Under the pieces are notes generated by a model, which worked only from the letters and a program-made list of their open reading frames with translations, searched no databases and was not told the origin of the DNA. From Clostridia bacterium (lineage in GTDB: Bacteria; Bacillota_A; Clostridia; Christensenellales; Aristaeellaceae), in contig JAGBBE010000169.1 of NCBI GenBank assembly GCA_017938645.1, forward strand, positions 1-51,238: a stretch of DNA of 51,238 nucleotides, in the 5' to 3' direction. Shown here piece by piece: positions 28,971 to 37,195 of the stretch. A program made the translations under genes and the position numbers. Every line of letters starts with the position of its first letter. Position 1 is the stretch's first letter.

Positions 28971-29007
28971 GCGGATACCTCCCATTTTCAGTTTTTTCGC
29001 TATTGTG

Positions 29008-29037
29008 AGTATAATACAACAGAAGCACGAAAAGCAA
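29008..29037 (-). promoter_or_regulatory. Probable promoter of the ADP-ribosylglycohydrolase gene
   Basis: Minus strand: TTGCTT (29037-29032), 18 bp, TATACT (29013-29008), 38 bp before the start codon. Confidence 0.65.
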
Positions 29038-29165
29038 TCAAAAAAAGCCGAATGACGTTATACATTCGACATAAAAAAGATCATGTTTTGTTTTGTTTCT
29101 TTTATGGGGATGAGACAGCCCTGTGCTATAATGAGGCATCATCTGAAGGATTGGAGTGGCGGCTT

Positions 29166-29657
29166 TTGCAGACCGTTCTGCCGATTGTGCTGGCAGCTTT
29201 TCTGGCCGGCATTGTGGTTATTTACTTTTATCAGGAGCATGTGCGCGAGAAAAAGCTCCAGATCCGCGTCAAAAAGCTCTATGCCTCCCAGCTTTTTGAG
29301 GACATGATTCCCATGCTGAGAGCGGCCAAACATCATTCCGTGGAACAGCTCATGGTGGACAAAAAAGGCGTTGCGGTGCGCTATCTGCATTCCGACAGCC
29401 CGGAAACCGCTTTCCTCATGCGTCCCAACGGATACGCCTACCTCACGCCTGAGCAGCAGGAGGCCATGCGCGTGATCCTGGAGGAATGCCTGCCCAAGCT
29501 CACCGACTCGGCAAACTATCATGTGGGCCGCAAGCGCATCAGACAGGCCAACGGCGATGTTGAATATGCGTATCAGTACACCATGACCAATGCCTACAAA
29601 ACCCGCCTCTGCCGCGCGCCGTACTACGACGGCACCCTGCAGACCCGTTCATGGTAA
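29166..29657 (+). CDS. Small single-pass membrane protein of unknown function
   Basis: About 163 residues if the TTG at 29166 is the start, placed 9 nt after GGAG (29153-29156). A TTG at 29151 is possible but too close to its Shine-Dalgarno. An N-terminal membrane helix (VLPIVLAAFLAGIVVIYFY) is followed by a basic, charged cytosolic domain rich in Lys/Arg, with RKRIRQANGDVEYAYQYT near the end. I recognise no family. A TATAAT lies at 29127-29132 without a good -35. It overlaps recO tail to tail by 9 bp. Confidence 0.65.
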   Translation: MQTVLPIVLAAFLAGIVVIYFYQEHVREKKLQIRVKKLYASQLFEDMIPMLRAAKHHSVEQLMVDKKGVAVRYLHSDSPETAFLMRPNGYAYLTPEQQEAMRVILEECLPKLTDSANYHVGRKRIRQANGDVEYAYQYTMTNAYKTRLCRAPYYDGTLQTRSW

Positions 29658-30371
29658 GAGCCTGCTCACCTTGATGGGCGTTTCCAGACGACTTTCCACA
29701 TACCGGCGCAGCACGTCAAACAGCGTGCCTGCGCCGGTGTTTTTTTGCGGCGTCAGGCCGTTGCGGATGGTTTCGCTCATCCATTTGACGGCGTCCAGCG
29801 TCATGCAGAAGGTGCTTCGGGAGGCGCAGCTGGGACAGCACAGTCCGCCTGCCGCCACGTCGAAGGGCGCGCCATTTGTCAGATCCAGCGGCGTGCGGCA
29901 GTGCGCACAGCGGCTCAGCCTCGGACGATAGCCCGTGACGTCGGCAAACAGAAGCAGAAATGCGGTGGTCGTTTCCAGCGCGTCAGCGTCGGGATCATAT
30001 GCCAGATAATACAGACCTTTGAGCAAAAGCGCATACAGCGCCGAGGCGTCCTCGCCCGGCTGCGCGGCGGCGGCGCACAAAGCGGCCATGTAGCTGGCAC
30101 AGGTCAGGCGGTAGGGGTCCATCCGGAGCGGATAGAAGGTATCGTCCAGCTGGCAGGAGGTGAGCGTCGCGTGATCGTTTTGCAGAAAAAACACAAATTC
30201 GCCGGTCACGAACAGTTCGCTCGCGGGCATAAGCGCGCTTTTGGGCCTGCGGCAGCCACGGCTCAGGGCGTCCATGCGTCCGTAATTGGGGCTGAGAATG
30301 GTGAGCATGCGGTCATGGTCGCGGTAGTTGGCGTAGCGGAGCACGATGCCCCTTGTGGTAATGGACGGCAT
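29649..30371 (-). CDS. recO: DNA repair protein RecO
   Basis: A 240-residue RecO, which helps RecR load RecA at gaps (RecFOR pathway). The N-terminal OB fold starts TTRGIVLRYANYRDHDRMLT. A helical domain follows, and a zinc site is visible as CAHC (about 173-176) and CCPSC (about 197-201). The length is typical. The start follows GAGGAGGTGACGCC, which lies just downstream of the rplT terminator, so some read-through from infC-rpmI-rplT may feed it. Its last 9 bp overlap the opposing small membrane-protein gene. Confidence 0.93.
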   Translation of the reverse strand: MPSITTRGIVLRYANYRDHDRMLTILSPNYGRMDALSRGCRRPKSALMPASELFVTGEFVFFLQNDHATLTSCQLDDTFYPLRMDPYRLTCASYMAALCAAAAQPGEDASALYALLLKGLYYLAYDPDADALETTTAFLLLFADVTGYRPRLSRCAHCRTPLDLTNGAPFDVAAGGLCCPSCASRSTFCMTLDAVKWMSETIRNGLTPQKNTGAGTLFDVLRRYVESRLETPIKVSRLLP

Positions 30372-30399
30372 GGCGTCACCTCCTCATCAGTCATACAGG

Positions 30400-30424
30400 A
30401 AAACCCCCTCGTCATACGAGGGGG
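30400..30424 (-). terminator. Intrinsic terminator after rplT
   Basis: Minus strand CCCCCTCGT, loop ATG, ACGAGGGGG, then TTTT (30424 down to 30400). It lies 29 bp upstream of recO. Confidence 0.85.
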
Positions 30425-30440
30425 CATATGCGTGATGAAA

Positions 30441-30788
30441 TTAGTCCTTCACGCTCTCAACCAGCTTGGTGAAAGCGGCGGGATCGTTCACAGCGATATC
30501 AGCCAGCATCTTGCGGTTGATGGTGATGTTGTGCTTCTTCAGGCCGTTCATCAGCACAGAGTAGCTCATGCCGTTCATGCGGGCAGCCGCGTTGATACGG
30601 GTGATCCACAGACGACGGAAATCACGCTTACGCAGCTTGCGGCCGGTGTAGGCGTAACGAAGGCTGCGGCGAACCTGTTCGCTGGCAGCGCGGTACTGCT
30701 TGGACTTGGCGCCGAAATAGCCCTTGGCAAGCTTAAAGATCTTACGACGCTTCTTGTGGGCATTGACAGCCGCTTTAATACGTGCCAT
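30441..30788 (-). CDS. rplT: 50S ribosomal protein L20
   Basis: A 115-residue L20, an early assembly protein of the 50S subunit and repressor of its own operon in Firmicutes. The signature [20 protein letters not shown] and [20 protein letters not shown] are unmistakable. It follows rpmI by 31 bp and has its own AGGAGGAT site. It probably acts on the leader at 31751-31890. Confidence 0.98.
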   Translation of the reverse strand: MARIKAAVNAHKKRRKIFKLAKGYFGAKSKQYRAASEQVRRSLRYAYTGRKLRKRDFRRLWITRINAAARMNGMSYSVLMNGLKKHNITINRKMLADIAVNDPAAFTKLVESVKD

Positions 30789-30819
30789 TTTTTTTATCCT
30801 CCTCGAATACTAGCAAAGC

Positions 30820-31020
30820 TTATTTGTAGGGCAGCAGCTTGCGGATGGTGCGAGCCTCGGCCGCGTTATCCACAATACCGTCAGCACGCAGGTGACGGGT
30901 GCGCTTGGTGGTCTTCAGATGGACCTGATGGTTGGCGTTCATCTGCTTGTGCGTAACTTTGCCGTTCTTGGTGAAGGAAAAACGCTTGGCTGCGCCACGA
31001 TGGGATTTCTGCTTAGGCAT
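30820..31020 (-). CDS. rpmI: 50S ribosomal protein L35
   Basis: A 66-residue L35 with the canonical MPKQKSHRGAAKRFSFTKNG start and RHLRADGIV near the end. Middle gene of infC-rpmI-rplT. A GGAGGAC Shine-Dalgarno precedes it. Confidence 0.98.
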   Translation of the reverse strand: MPKQKSHRGAAKRFSFTKNGKVTHKQMNANHQVHLKTTKRTRHLRADGIVDNAAEARTIRKLLPYK

Positions 31021-31093
31021 AGGGGTTGTCCTCCTTCCGTGTGCTATCCATAACCGCCCAAAGATGGGGCGCGGGATGGCTGTGTTTGTCAGG

Positions 31094-31750
31094 TCAAATC
31101 ATGTTTTCGCTTTCGCGCTTGACCTTCTTCTTGGGCTGCGGCTTGGGCTCGCGCTTGACGGCCTCTTCCGCCTGTTCCGCCTGCTGGGCGGCGTGCTTTT
31201 CCTTGCGCTGCTGGCTCTTCTCGGCGAAGCTCTTCTTTTCAGCCTTGGGCGCGAGGATCATGATCATGTGGCGGCCCTCCAGAAGAGGACGGCGCTCGAC
31301 CGTGCCATAATCCGCAATGCGGGCGGCGAAGTCCTGCATGATCTTCAGACCGATGTCAGAGTGGGCGATCTGGCGGCCCCTGAAGCGGATGCTCACCTTC
31401 ACCTTGTCGCCATCCTCCAGGAACTTCACGGCGTTTTTGAACTTGGTCTGAACGTCGTTTTCCTCGATGGTGGCGGAGAGCTGCACTTCCTTGAGGGTGA
31501 CGATGCGCTGGTTCTTGCGAAGCTCACGCTCGCGCTTGGACTGCTCGTAGCGGTGCTTGTCATAGTCCATCAGCTTGCAAACCGGGGGCTGAGCGGTGGG
31601 AACGATCTTTACCAGATCCAGACCCTGCTGTTCGGCCAGCTCGATTGCTGCGCGGGTGGCCATTACGCCAAGCTGCGTACCGTCGGCACTGATCACGCGT
31701 ACCTCTTTGTCGCGGATCTCCTCGTTGATCATCGGCTCGTTGATATCCAT
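31094..31750 (-). CDS. infC: Translation initiation factor IF-3
   Basis: A 218-residue IF-3 that keeps 30S subunits free and checks start codons. The N-domain begins with MINEEIRDKEVRVI, the linker is Lys/Arg-rich, and the C-domain contains IRFRGRQIAHSDIGLKIM. A C-terminal tail of about 45 residues rich in Lys, Glu and Gln (KEKHAAQQAEQAEEAVKRE) goes beyond the usual 170-180 residues. The start codon is ATG after GGAGGTGT, not the AUU used for autocontrol in enterobacteria, which fits leader-based control in Firmicutes. Confidence 0.97.
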   Translation of the reverse strand: MDINEPMINEEIRDKEVRVISADGTQLGVMATRAAIELAEQQGLDLVKIVPTAQPPVCKLMDYDKHRYEQSKRERELRKNQRIVTLKEVQLSATIEENDVQTKFKNAVKFLEDGDKVKVSIRFRGRQIAHSDIGLKIMQDFAARIADYGTVERRPLLEGRHMIMILAPKAEKKSFAEKSQQRKEKHAAQQAEQAEEAVKREPKPQPKKKVKRESENMI

Positions 31751-31890
31751 ACACCTCCAAATGGTTCGGGGCGTTTTTCACACAAAAAAACGCCGGGCAC
31801 ACTAACCCGCCGTACACACCCCATGGACTTATGTGCCATGACCTGCGCAAGATGTTCGCGCGGTGAGAAGCGGGCAGCTTCTGCTTACAG
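31751..31890 (-). promoter_or_regulatory. L20-type autoregulatory leader of infC-rpmI-rplT with attenuator
   Basis: The leader RNA (minus strand) begins with a hairpin AGAAGC-TGCCC-GCTTCT followed by CACC, as in other Firmicute infC leaders. It ends in an intrinsic terminator at 31813-31784 (ACG-G-CGGG, loop, CCCG-G-CGT, then seven T) about 30 nt before the ribosome binding site. By analogy with B. subtilis, L20 binding would favour termination. The exact L20 site cannot be shown here. Confidence 0.75.
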
Positions 31891-31895
31891 AGTTG

Positions 31896-31924
31896 ATTAT
31901 AACACACCCCTGTAAGGGTGTCAA
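31896..31924 (-). promoter_or_regulatory. Consensus sigma-A promoter of infC-rpmI-rplT
   Basis: Minus strand TTGACA (31924-31919), 17 bp, TATAAT (31901-31896). Exact consensus, as expected for a ribosomal protein operon. Confidence 0.9.
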
Positions 31925-32038
31925 CAGGTTTTTTGAGCAGAAATTTACAAGATGTTCACTCACAGGCTGCGTGATTATGGTACAATAAACTGTGGTTTTT
32001 TGCGACCATGCAGATGAAACAAAGGAGTTCATCCGAAC

Positions 32039-32965
32039 GTGATTGAAATCCAGAACGTATCGCGCCGCTACGGAAGCGTGCAGGCGCTGAGCAATGTGAC
32101 ACTGAAGGTGGAAAAGGGGAGCGTGCTGGGGCTGCTTGGCCAGAACGGCGCAGGCAAGACGACGCTGCTCAATCTTCTCACCGGTTATCTCGCGCCCACC
32201 TCAGGACGGGTGCTGGTGGACGGGCATGATCCGCTTTTGGAGCCCGCCGAGGCCAAGCGTTGTCTTGGCTATCTGCCCGAGCATCCGCCGCTGTATGATG
32301 AAATGACGGTGCGAGAGTACCTGATGTTTGCCTCCGAGCTCAAGGGCGTTCGGAGACGAGCCATCCCGGCTCATGTGGATGAGGTGATGGAGCTGACCGG
32401 CCTTACGCAGATGCGCAGCCGTCTGCTTTCGCATCTGAGCAAGGGCTACCGTCAGCGTGCGGGAATGGCGCAGGCTTTGTGCGCAAGCCCTGATGTGCTG
32501 GTGCTCGACGAGCCCACCGTGGGCCTTGATCCCAAGCAGATCACGGAAATCCGCGCGCTCATCCGTACGCTTGGCAAGGGCCGCACGATTGTATTTTCCT
32601 CTCATATTCTGAGCGAGGTGCAGCAACTTTGCACTCATGTGGCCATTCTCGACGCGGGTCAGGTGAAACTGGATGCGCAGATGGCCGACGTGGGAAGCCG
32701 TGAGGAAAAGACGATCCTCATCACCGTGGCCGCGGCAGAAAGCAGCATCCTCTCCCGCTTCAGGCAGATGGAAAACGTGCGCCGCGTCACCGTGCAGCCT
32801 ACAGCGCATGCCGATCAAACCACGGCGCTGATCACCTTTTTCCGGGAAAACGAGCCGGAGCGCCGTCTGTTCGGACTTTTGAGCGGACTGAGCATTCCCA
32901 TCCTGCATCTCTCCCGCGTGGAGGACACGCTGGAGCAGGTATTCCTCAACACCATTTCCCAGTAA
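32039..32965 (+). CDS. ABC transporter ATP-binding protein (GldA-like)
   Basis: A 308-residue ATPase. Walker A is GQNGAGKTT, the signature LSKGYRQR, Walker B VLVLDEPT and the switch His is in VFSSHILSEV. The ~75-residue C-terminal extension is typical of the CcmA/GldA exporter group. The start is GTG 32039 after AAAGGAG with 12-nt spacing. It is the first gene of a four-gene cluster with the permease, a GldG-like protein and a DUF4340 protein. A weak TACAAT (31981-31986) may be its -10. The cargo is unknown. Confidence 0.92.
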   Translation: MIEIQNVSRRYGSVQALSNVTLKVEKGSVLGLLGQNGAGKTTLLNLLTGYLAPTSGRVLVDGHDPLLEPAEAKRCLGYLPEHPPLYDEMTVREYLMFASELKGVRRRAIPAHVDEVMELTGLTQMRSRLLSHLSKGYRQRAGMAQALCASPDVLVLDEPTVGLDPKQITEIRALIRTLGKGRTIVFSSHILSEVQQLCTHVAILDAGQVKLDAQMADVGSREEKTILITVAAAESSILSRFRQMENVRRVTVQPTAHADQTTALITFFRENEPERRLFGLLSGLSIPILHLSRVEDTLEQVFLNTISQ

Positions 32966-32980
32966 CGGAAGGAGCAAGCC

Positions 32981-33700
32981 ATGTTCATCGTGTTCAAGCG
33001 CGATCTGCTCGCGTATTTCCGCACGCCTGTGGGCTATGTGTTCATGGGGGTGTTTCTGACCCTTTCGGGACTGTTGTTCTATTTGTACAACCTGCAGAAC
33101 CTTTCCGGCGATCTGCTCACGTTTCTGTCGTCGATGACAATGCTTATCATGCTTCTGTGTCCGCTTCTGACCATGCGGCTGATCTGCGAGGAACGCCAGA
33201 AGCGCACCGATCAGCTGCTGCTCACCAGCCCTGTTTCGCTGGGCGGCATGATATTGGGCAAATATCTGGCCGCTGCATCTGTGATGATGCTGACCATTCT
33301 GCTTACCAATGTCTACACGCTCATCATCGCGCTCTGCGGCCGTGTCTATCCCGGTGAGTGGTTTGTGGGCTATCTGGGATTCACGCTGCAAAGCCTCGCG
33401 TTTTTGGCGCTGGATCTGTTTGTCAGCTGCTTTGCCAAAAACCAGATGACCGGCGCGGTAACCGCCTTTGGCGCGAACTTCCTGCTGTGGATGGCTGATT
33501 TGCTGGCGGACAATCTGCCTGCGGGCTGGCTGAGCGAAGGGCTCAAGTTCCTGAGCCTCTACGACCGCTATGAGCCCTTCCGGCTGGGTCAGTTGAGCTA
33601 TTCCGGCGTGCTGTTTTTTGTGAGCTTCATCGCCTGCTGCCTCGTGGCGGCTGCGCGCGTGCTGGATGCGCGGCGCTTCTCGGAAGGAGGCGCGGCATGA
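32981..33700 (+). CDS. ABC-2 type permease (GldF-like)
   Basis: A 239-residue membrane permease with six hydrophobic segments. The family N-terminus VFKRDLLAYFRTPVGYVFMG and MRLICEERQKRTDQLLLTSP are characteristic of the GldF/NosY-type ABC-2 group. It starts 15 bp after the ATPase gene and its stop overlaps the next ATG (ATGA), so the subunits are coupled. It would form the channel of a homodimeric or heteromeric exporter with the ATPase. Confidence 0.9.
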   Translation: MFIVFKRDLLAYFRTPVGYVFMGVFLTLSGLLFYLYNLQNLSGDLLTFLSSMTMLIMLLCPLLTMRLICEERQKRTDQLLLTSPVSLGGMILGKYLAAASVMMLTILLTNVYTLIIALCGRVYPGEWFVGYLGFTLQSLAFLALDLFVSCFAKNQMTGAVTAFGANFLLWMADLLADNLPAGWLSEGLKFLSLYDRYEPFRLGQLSYSGVLFFVSFIACCLVAAARVLDARRFSEGGAA

Positions 33701-35169
33701 AAAAGCAGCTTTCCGGATGGATCAGCCGTTTCCGCGAACCCAGATGGCGTCATGGCAAGCTTGGCGCGCTTTTGATGGCCATGTTTGTGCTCATCTGCGT
33801 GCTTCTCAATGTGGGCGTCAGGACGCTTGAGGACGAATACGGCTGGAAAAAGGATCTGAGCTTCAACCGTTACGCCACCACCGGCGAGGAGACGCGCGCG
33901 GCCATGGACAGCCTCACGCGCGAGGTGGAACTGTACCTGCTGTACCAGAACGGCGCGGTGGATTCGCAATTGCTGGCGCTTCTGGAGCGCTATGAAGCGC
34001 TGAGCGATCGCGTGGAGGTGCTCGTCACCGACATCAACCGCAACCCCGGCATCCTCACGCGCTTTGAGCCGGACTTTGAGCATGCGCTGGAGGCTGATAC
34101 GGTCATCGTCAACTGTCCGGATACCGGGCGGTACAAGCTCCTCAGCTATGCCGAGGACTTCATAACCCAGAGCTACAACATCGACACCGGCGAGTTTGAG
34201 CTGGCCGGCCTGGCGTATGAAAAATCGCTCACCGAAGCCATTGTGTATGTAGCGCAGGACGCCATTCCCACGGTGGGCGTCCTCTCGGGCCACGGCGAGC
34301 TGGACGAAACCTCCCTTGCGTTGCTTCTGGACTTCTTTAAGAGCAGCAACTGCGACAGCCGGATGGTGAATATGCTCGCGGGCGATGGGCTGGATGAAAT
34401 TGACCTGCTGCTTATCGCCGCGCCGCAGAAGGATCTGAGCACGGAGGAACTGGAAAAGATCAGCGCCTTTGCGCAGGAGGGCAAAAGCCTTCTGGTTCTG
34501 CGCGACTACATCGATCCCATTGAAACCATGCCCAATTACATGAGCCTTTTGCGCAGCTACGGCGTGGTCCCGCTTGCCGGCGTGGTGGTGGCAGGCGCGG
34601 AGGACACCGGCAGCTATTATGAGGAACAGCTCATGCTCACGCCCTATATGGAGGCGCTGGACATGACGCAGCCCCTTTTGCAGACCGGCACGGACATCCT
34701 GCTCATGCCGGCTTCCAGCGCCTTTGAGACTCCGGGTGAGCCGGATGGAACGCTCACTGTCGGCACGGTGCTCAAAACCGGCCCCAACGCCTACGTGCGC
34801 GATCTCACGGACGGGACGGATTCCATTGAGCAGCAGCCGGGCGACCGCGAGGGAGAGCTGAGCGTGGCGGTGTTTGCGCACCGCATGCACATGAACGGCA
34901 ACATCAGCCGCCTGTTTGCCATGGGCTGCAGCTCGACCTTCACCACCGAATACATCTACCAGCGCTCCTATGTGGAGGAATTCCTGCTGATGCTCATTGG
35001 CGAGATGCTGCCGGACAAAACCGTCAGCCTCGGCATCACGGCATCGGCGGCAGTGCGTCCGGGGCTTACGGTAGGCAGCAAGACCATCGGCATTGCGCTC
35101 ACTGTAGCGCTGCCTCTGCTTGTCATCATGGCTGGACTCATCGTGCTTCTGCCCAGACGAAGTCGGTAA
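33697..35169 (+). CDS. GldG-like auxiliary protein of an ABC exporter
   Basis: A 490-residue protein with an N-terminal membrane segment (about 22-43), a large extracytoplasmic region and a C-terminal membrane segment followed by a short basic tail. The region around VGVLSGHGELDET and LLLIAAPQKDLSTEELEKI matches the ABC_transp_aux (GldG/IFT52-like) domain. In Bacteroidetes GldG is tied to gliding; in Firmicutes the role is undefined. It overlaps the permease gene by 4 bp. Confidence 0.85.
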   Translation: MKKQLSGWISRFREPRWRHGKLGALLMAMFVLICVLLNVGVRTLEDEYGWKKDLSFNRYATTGEETRAAMDSLTREVELYLLYQNGAVDSQLLALLERYEALSDRVEVLVTDINRNPGILTRFEPDFEHALEADTVIVNCPDTGRYKLLSYAEDFITQSYNIDTGEFELAGLAYEKSLTEAIVYVAQDAIPTVGVLSGHGELDETSLALLLDFFKSSNCDSRMVNMLAGDGLDEIDLLLIAAPQKDLSTEELEKISAFAQEGKSLLVLRDYIDPIETMPNYMSLLRSYGVVPLAGVVVAGAEDTGSYYEEQLMLTPYMEALDMTQPLLQTGTDILLMPASSAFETPGEPDGTLTVGTVLKTGPNAYVRDLTDGTDSIEQQPGDREGELSVAVFAHRMHMNGNISRLFAMGCSSTFTTEYIYQRSYVEEFLLMLIGEMLPDKTVSLGITASAAVRPGLTVGSKTIGIALTVALPLLVIMAGLIVLLPRRSR

Positions 35170-35178
35170 GGAGGAACT

Positions 35179-36663
35179 ATGCAGCATCCCCCGAAAAAAA
35201 CGGTCAAACGAAGCAGAAACAGGGCTGTCTGGATAATCCTTGCGCTCTGCCTGCTGCTGGCGGCCGCCTTTGTGCTGATCCTGCCTAAAATTCAGACGGC
35301 CTTTCCCTCGCCGAAGATGCGCATCACTGTGGATGTGCAGACACAGCGCATCTTTCACACCACAGAGGCGGAGAGCCTTGAAAGCCTGACCGTCACGCCG
35401 GAAAACGGCGAAAGCTACACGCTGCGCATGCACGGCGGCGTGCTGATGCTGGAAAGCGGCGGCGAACTGCTCGACATCAACGACGCCATTGCCGGCGAAC
35501 TGCTCTCGGTTGCCACGAAGATCGTGGGACAGGGAGTGGTGACGGAGGATGCGTCGGAGGTGGAGGAGCATCTGGGCGACATGGGGCTGATTCAGCCGCG
35601 CGCCTCGGCGCTCATCCGCTATGCCGATGGAACGGAATACACCCTTGCAATCGGCGCGGATGTTCCCAATACGACCTACGCCTACTGCCGCTGGAGCGGA
35701 AGCCCGGCCATTTACATGTGCGATGCGGGCGTGGTTGACGCGCTCACGCTGACACGGCGGCAGCTTTTGCCGGTGGAGCAGCCGAAAATCTACGCCGGAC
35801 TTCTGGACGAGCTGGTTGTGGAAAACGCGAATGACCGCTGCAGGCTCACCTTCACCGATGGAGCCTTCGGCAGGCTGGAGGAGCCGTTTTCCTATCCGCT
35901 CAGCGCAGATGCGGCGTCGCGCCTGCTGACCGCTGTGGACAACTTCCGGCTGGGTCTGCCGGAAGGAACTGTGACGGATGAGAACCGCGCTGCATATGGT
36001 TTTGATGAGCCGCTGTGCGTGCTGGAACTCAGACAAAGCTCCGGTGTGATGAGCGAGGTGGACGCCTCCGGCGGTCTGGAAACGCGGCTGGTGGATGGTC
36101 AGTCGCTGCGCTTTACCATCGGCCGTGCTGAGGGCGACTACTTCTATACCTGCGAATACGAGGGCAAATGCTATCTGGTCAGCCGTTTCCTCACAGAGAG
36201 CTTCCTCAATGTCAGACGTGCGGATCTTCTCACCACTCGTCCGGCGGACGTGGGCGATCTGGCGCTGAAACGGATTCAGATTCGCACACAGGCCGGTGAG
36301 GCAGACATGCAGATCACCCGCACCGAGCGCGTACTGCCCAACAACGAGCTGGAAATGGACGCAAACGGCAACGTGGTTTATGATATAGCGGTTACGCTCA
36401 ACGGACGCGAAAGCACTGTTGAGCTCTATGACGAGCTGGTTTCCCGTCTGGACGCGCTCGCGGTTTCCTCGGATGTTTCTCCGGAGTGGTCTGCGCAGGA
36501 CGAACCGCGCTGGTCCATCCGTCTGGAAACGGAAACAGGCCTCGTCCGTACGGTCGAGGCCTGGAGGCTGGATTTGTTTGCGGATGTGATTGCGGTGGAC
36601 GGCGTTACGCTGCACTGCGTGTACAGCGAGGCCATCGACGTGCTCACCGAAGGGCTTTTCTGA
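35179..36663 (+). CDS. DUF4340 domain protein, exporter-associated
   Basis: A 494-residue protein with a basic N-terminus, one membrane segment (about 16-36) and a long extracytoplasmic beta-rich region. A repeated unit is seen: LTVTPENGESYTLRMHGGVL, then ALIRYADGTEYTLAIGADVP and later LRFTIGRAEGDYFYTCEYEG. This is the DUF4340 pattern, which commonly accompanies GldA-F-G-type exporters. It follows the GldG-like gene by 9 bp with AAGGAGGAAC. Its 3' end overlaps the opposing tag gene by 20 bp. No enzyme motif is seen. Confidence 0.83.
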   Translation: MQHPPKKTVKRSRNRAVWIILALCLLLAAAFVLILPKIQTAFPSPKMRITVDVQTQRIFHTTEAESLESLTVTPENGESYTLRMHGGVLMLESGGELLDINDAIAGELLSVATKIVGQGVVTEDASEVEEHLGDMGLIQPRASALIRYADGTEYTLAIGADVPNTTYAYCRWSGSPAIYMCDAGVVDALTLTRRQLLPVEQPKIYAGLLDELVVENANDRCRLTFTDGAFGRLEEPFSYPLSADAASRLLTAVDNFRLGLPEGTVTDENRAAYGFDEPLCVLELRQSSGVMSEVDASGGLETRLVDGQSLRFTIGRAEGDYFYTCEYEGKCYLVSRFLTESFLNVRRADLLTTRPADVGDLALKRIQIRTQAGEADMQITRTERVLPNNELEMDANGNVVYDIAVTLNGRESTVELYDELVSRLDALAVSSDVSPEWSAQDEPRWSIRLETETGLVRTVEAWRLDLFADVIAVDGVTLHCVYSEAIDVLTEGLF

Positions 36664-37195
36664 AGCATTGCGGCTCATGGTCGTTGACCACGCCCACGGC
36701 TTGCAGGTAGCTGTAAACCGTCACAGAGCCCATATACTTCATGCCCCGTTTGCGCAGGTCGCGCGACAGGGCGTCGCTTACGGGCGAGGTGGTGATCACC
36801 TCGCCTGATTCATTTGTGATGATTTCACCGCCGGTGAAGGAGTACAGATAGTCGCGGAAGGAGCCGAATTCCCGCTGAATTTCCAGAAAGATCCGCGCGT
36901 TGACAACCGCGCCTTCGATCTTCCTGCGGCACCGAATGAGGCCGGGGTCGGAAAGCAGCTGCGCGATTTTGCTTTCATCATAGGCGGCGATTTTGTGCGC
37001 GTCGAATCCGTCAAACGCACGGCGGAAGTTCTCGCGCTTGCTCAGAACCACCTGCCACGAAAGTCCCGCCTGAAACGCCTCCAGAAGAAGCATCTCATAC
37101 AGCTTCTGATCGTCCTCTGCAGGCCGGCCCCACTCCTCGTCGTGGTAGCGGATCATGAGTTCGCCCTTGGCCCAGCGGCATCTGGAGATGTCCAT
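36644..37195 (-). CDS. tag: DNA-3-methyladenine glycosylase I
   Basis: A 183-residue Tag, which excises 3-methyladenine from alkylated DNA. RCRWAKGELMIRYHDEEWG holds the first zinc ligands (C6, H18), and NDHEPQC near the C-terminus holds the last two (His, Cys). The helix-hairpin-helix core EAFQAGLSWQVVLSKRENFR is clear. RCRRKI replaces the more usual RNRXKI. The start overlaps the preceding TPM-gene stop (TGATG). It therefore seems to be the last gene of the zinc-ribbon/TPM/tag transcript. Confidence 0.92.
   Translation of the reverse strand: MDISRCRWAKGELMIRYHDEEWGRPAEDDQKLYEMLLLEAFQAGLSWQVVLSKRENFRRAFDGFDAHKIAAYDESKIAQLLSDPGLIRCRRKIEGAVVNARIFLEIQREFGSFRDYLYSFTGGEIITNESGEVITTSPVSDALSRDLRKRGMKYMGSVTVYSYLQAVGVVNDHEPQCFRKALR

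Noticed and set aside
31751..32038. A gene in the 288-bp region between infC and the ABC ATPase
   Set aside because: Explained by the infC leader, attenuator and promoter plus the ABC promoter region; short frames there have no ribosome binding site.
33598..36678. Open frame of 1026 codons on the minus strand
   Set aside because: Shadow of the GldG-like and DUF4340 genes; composition and lack of motifs match an antisense artefact.
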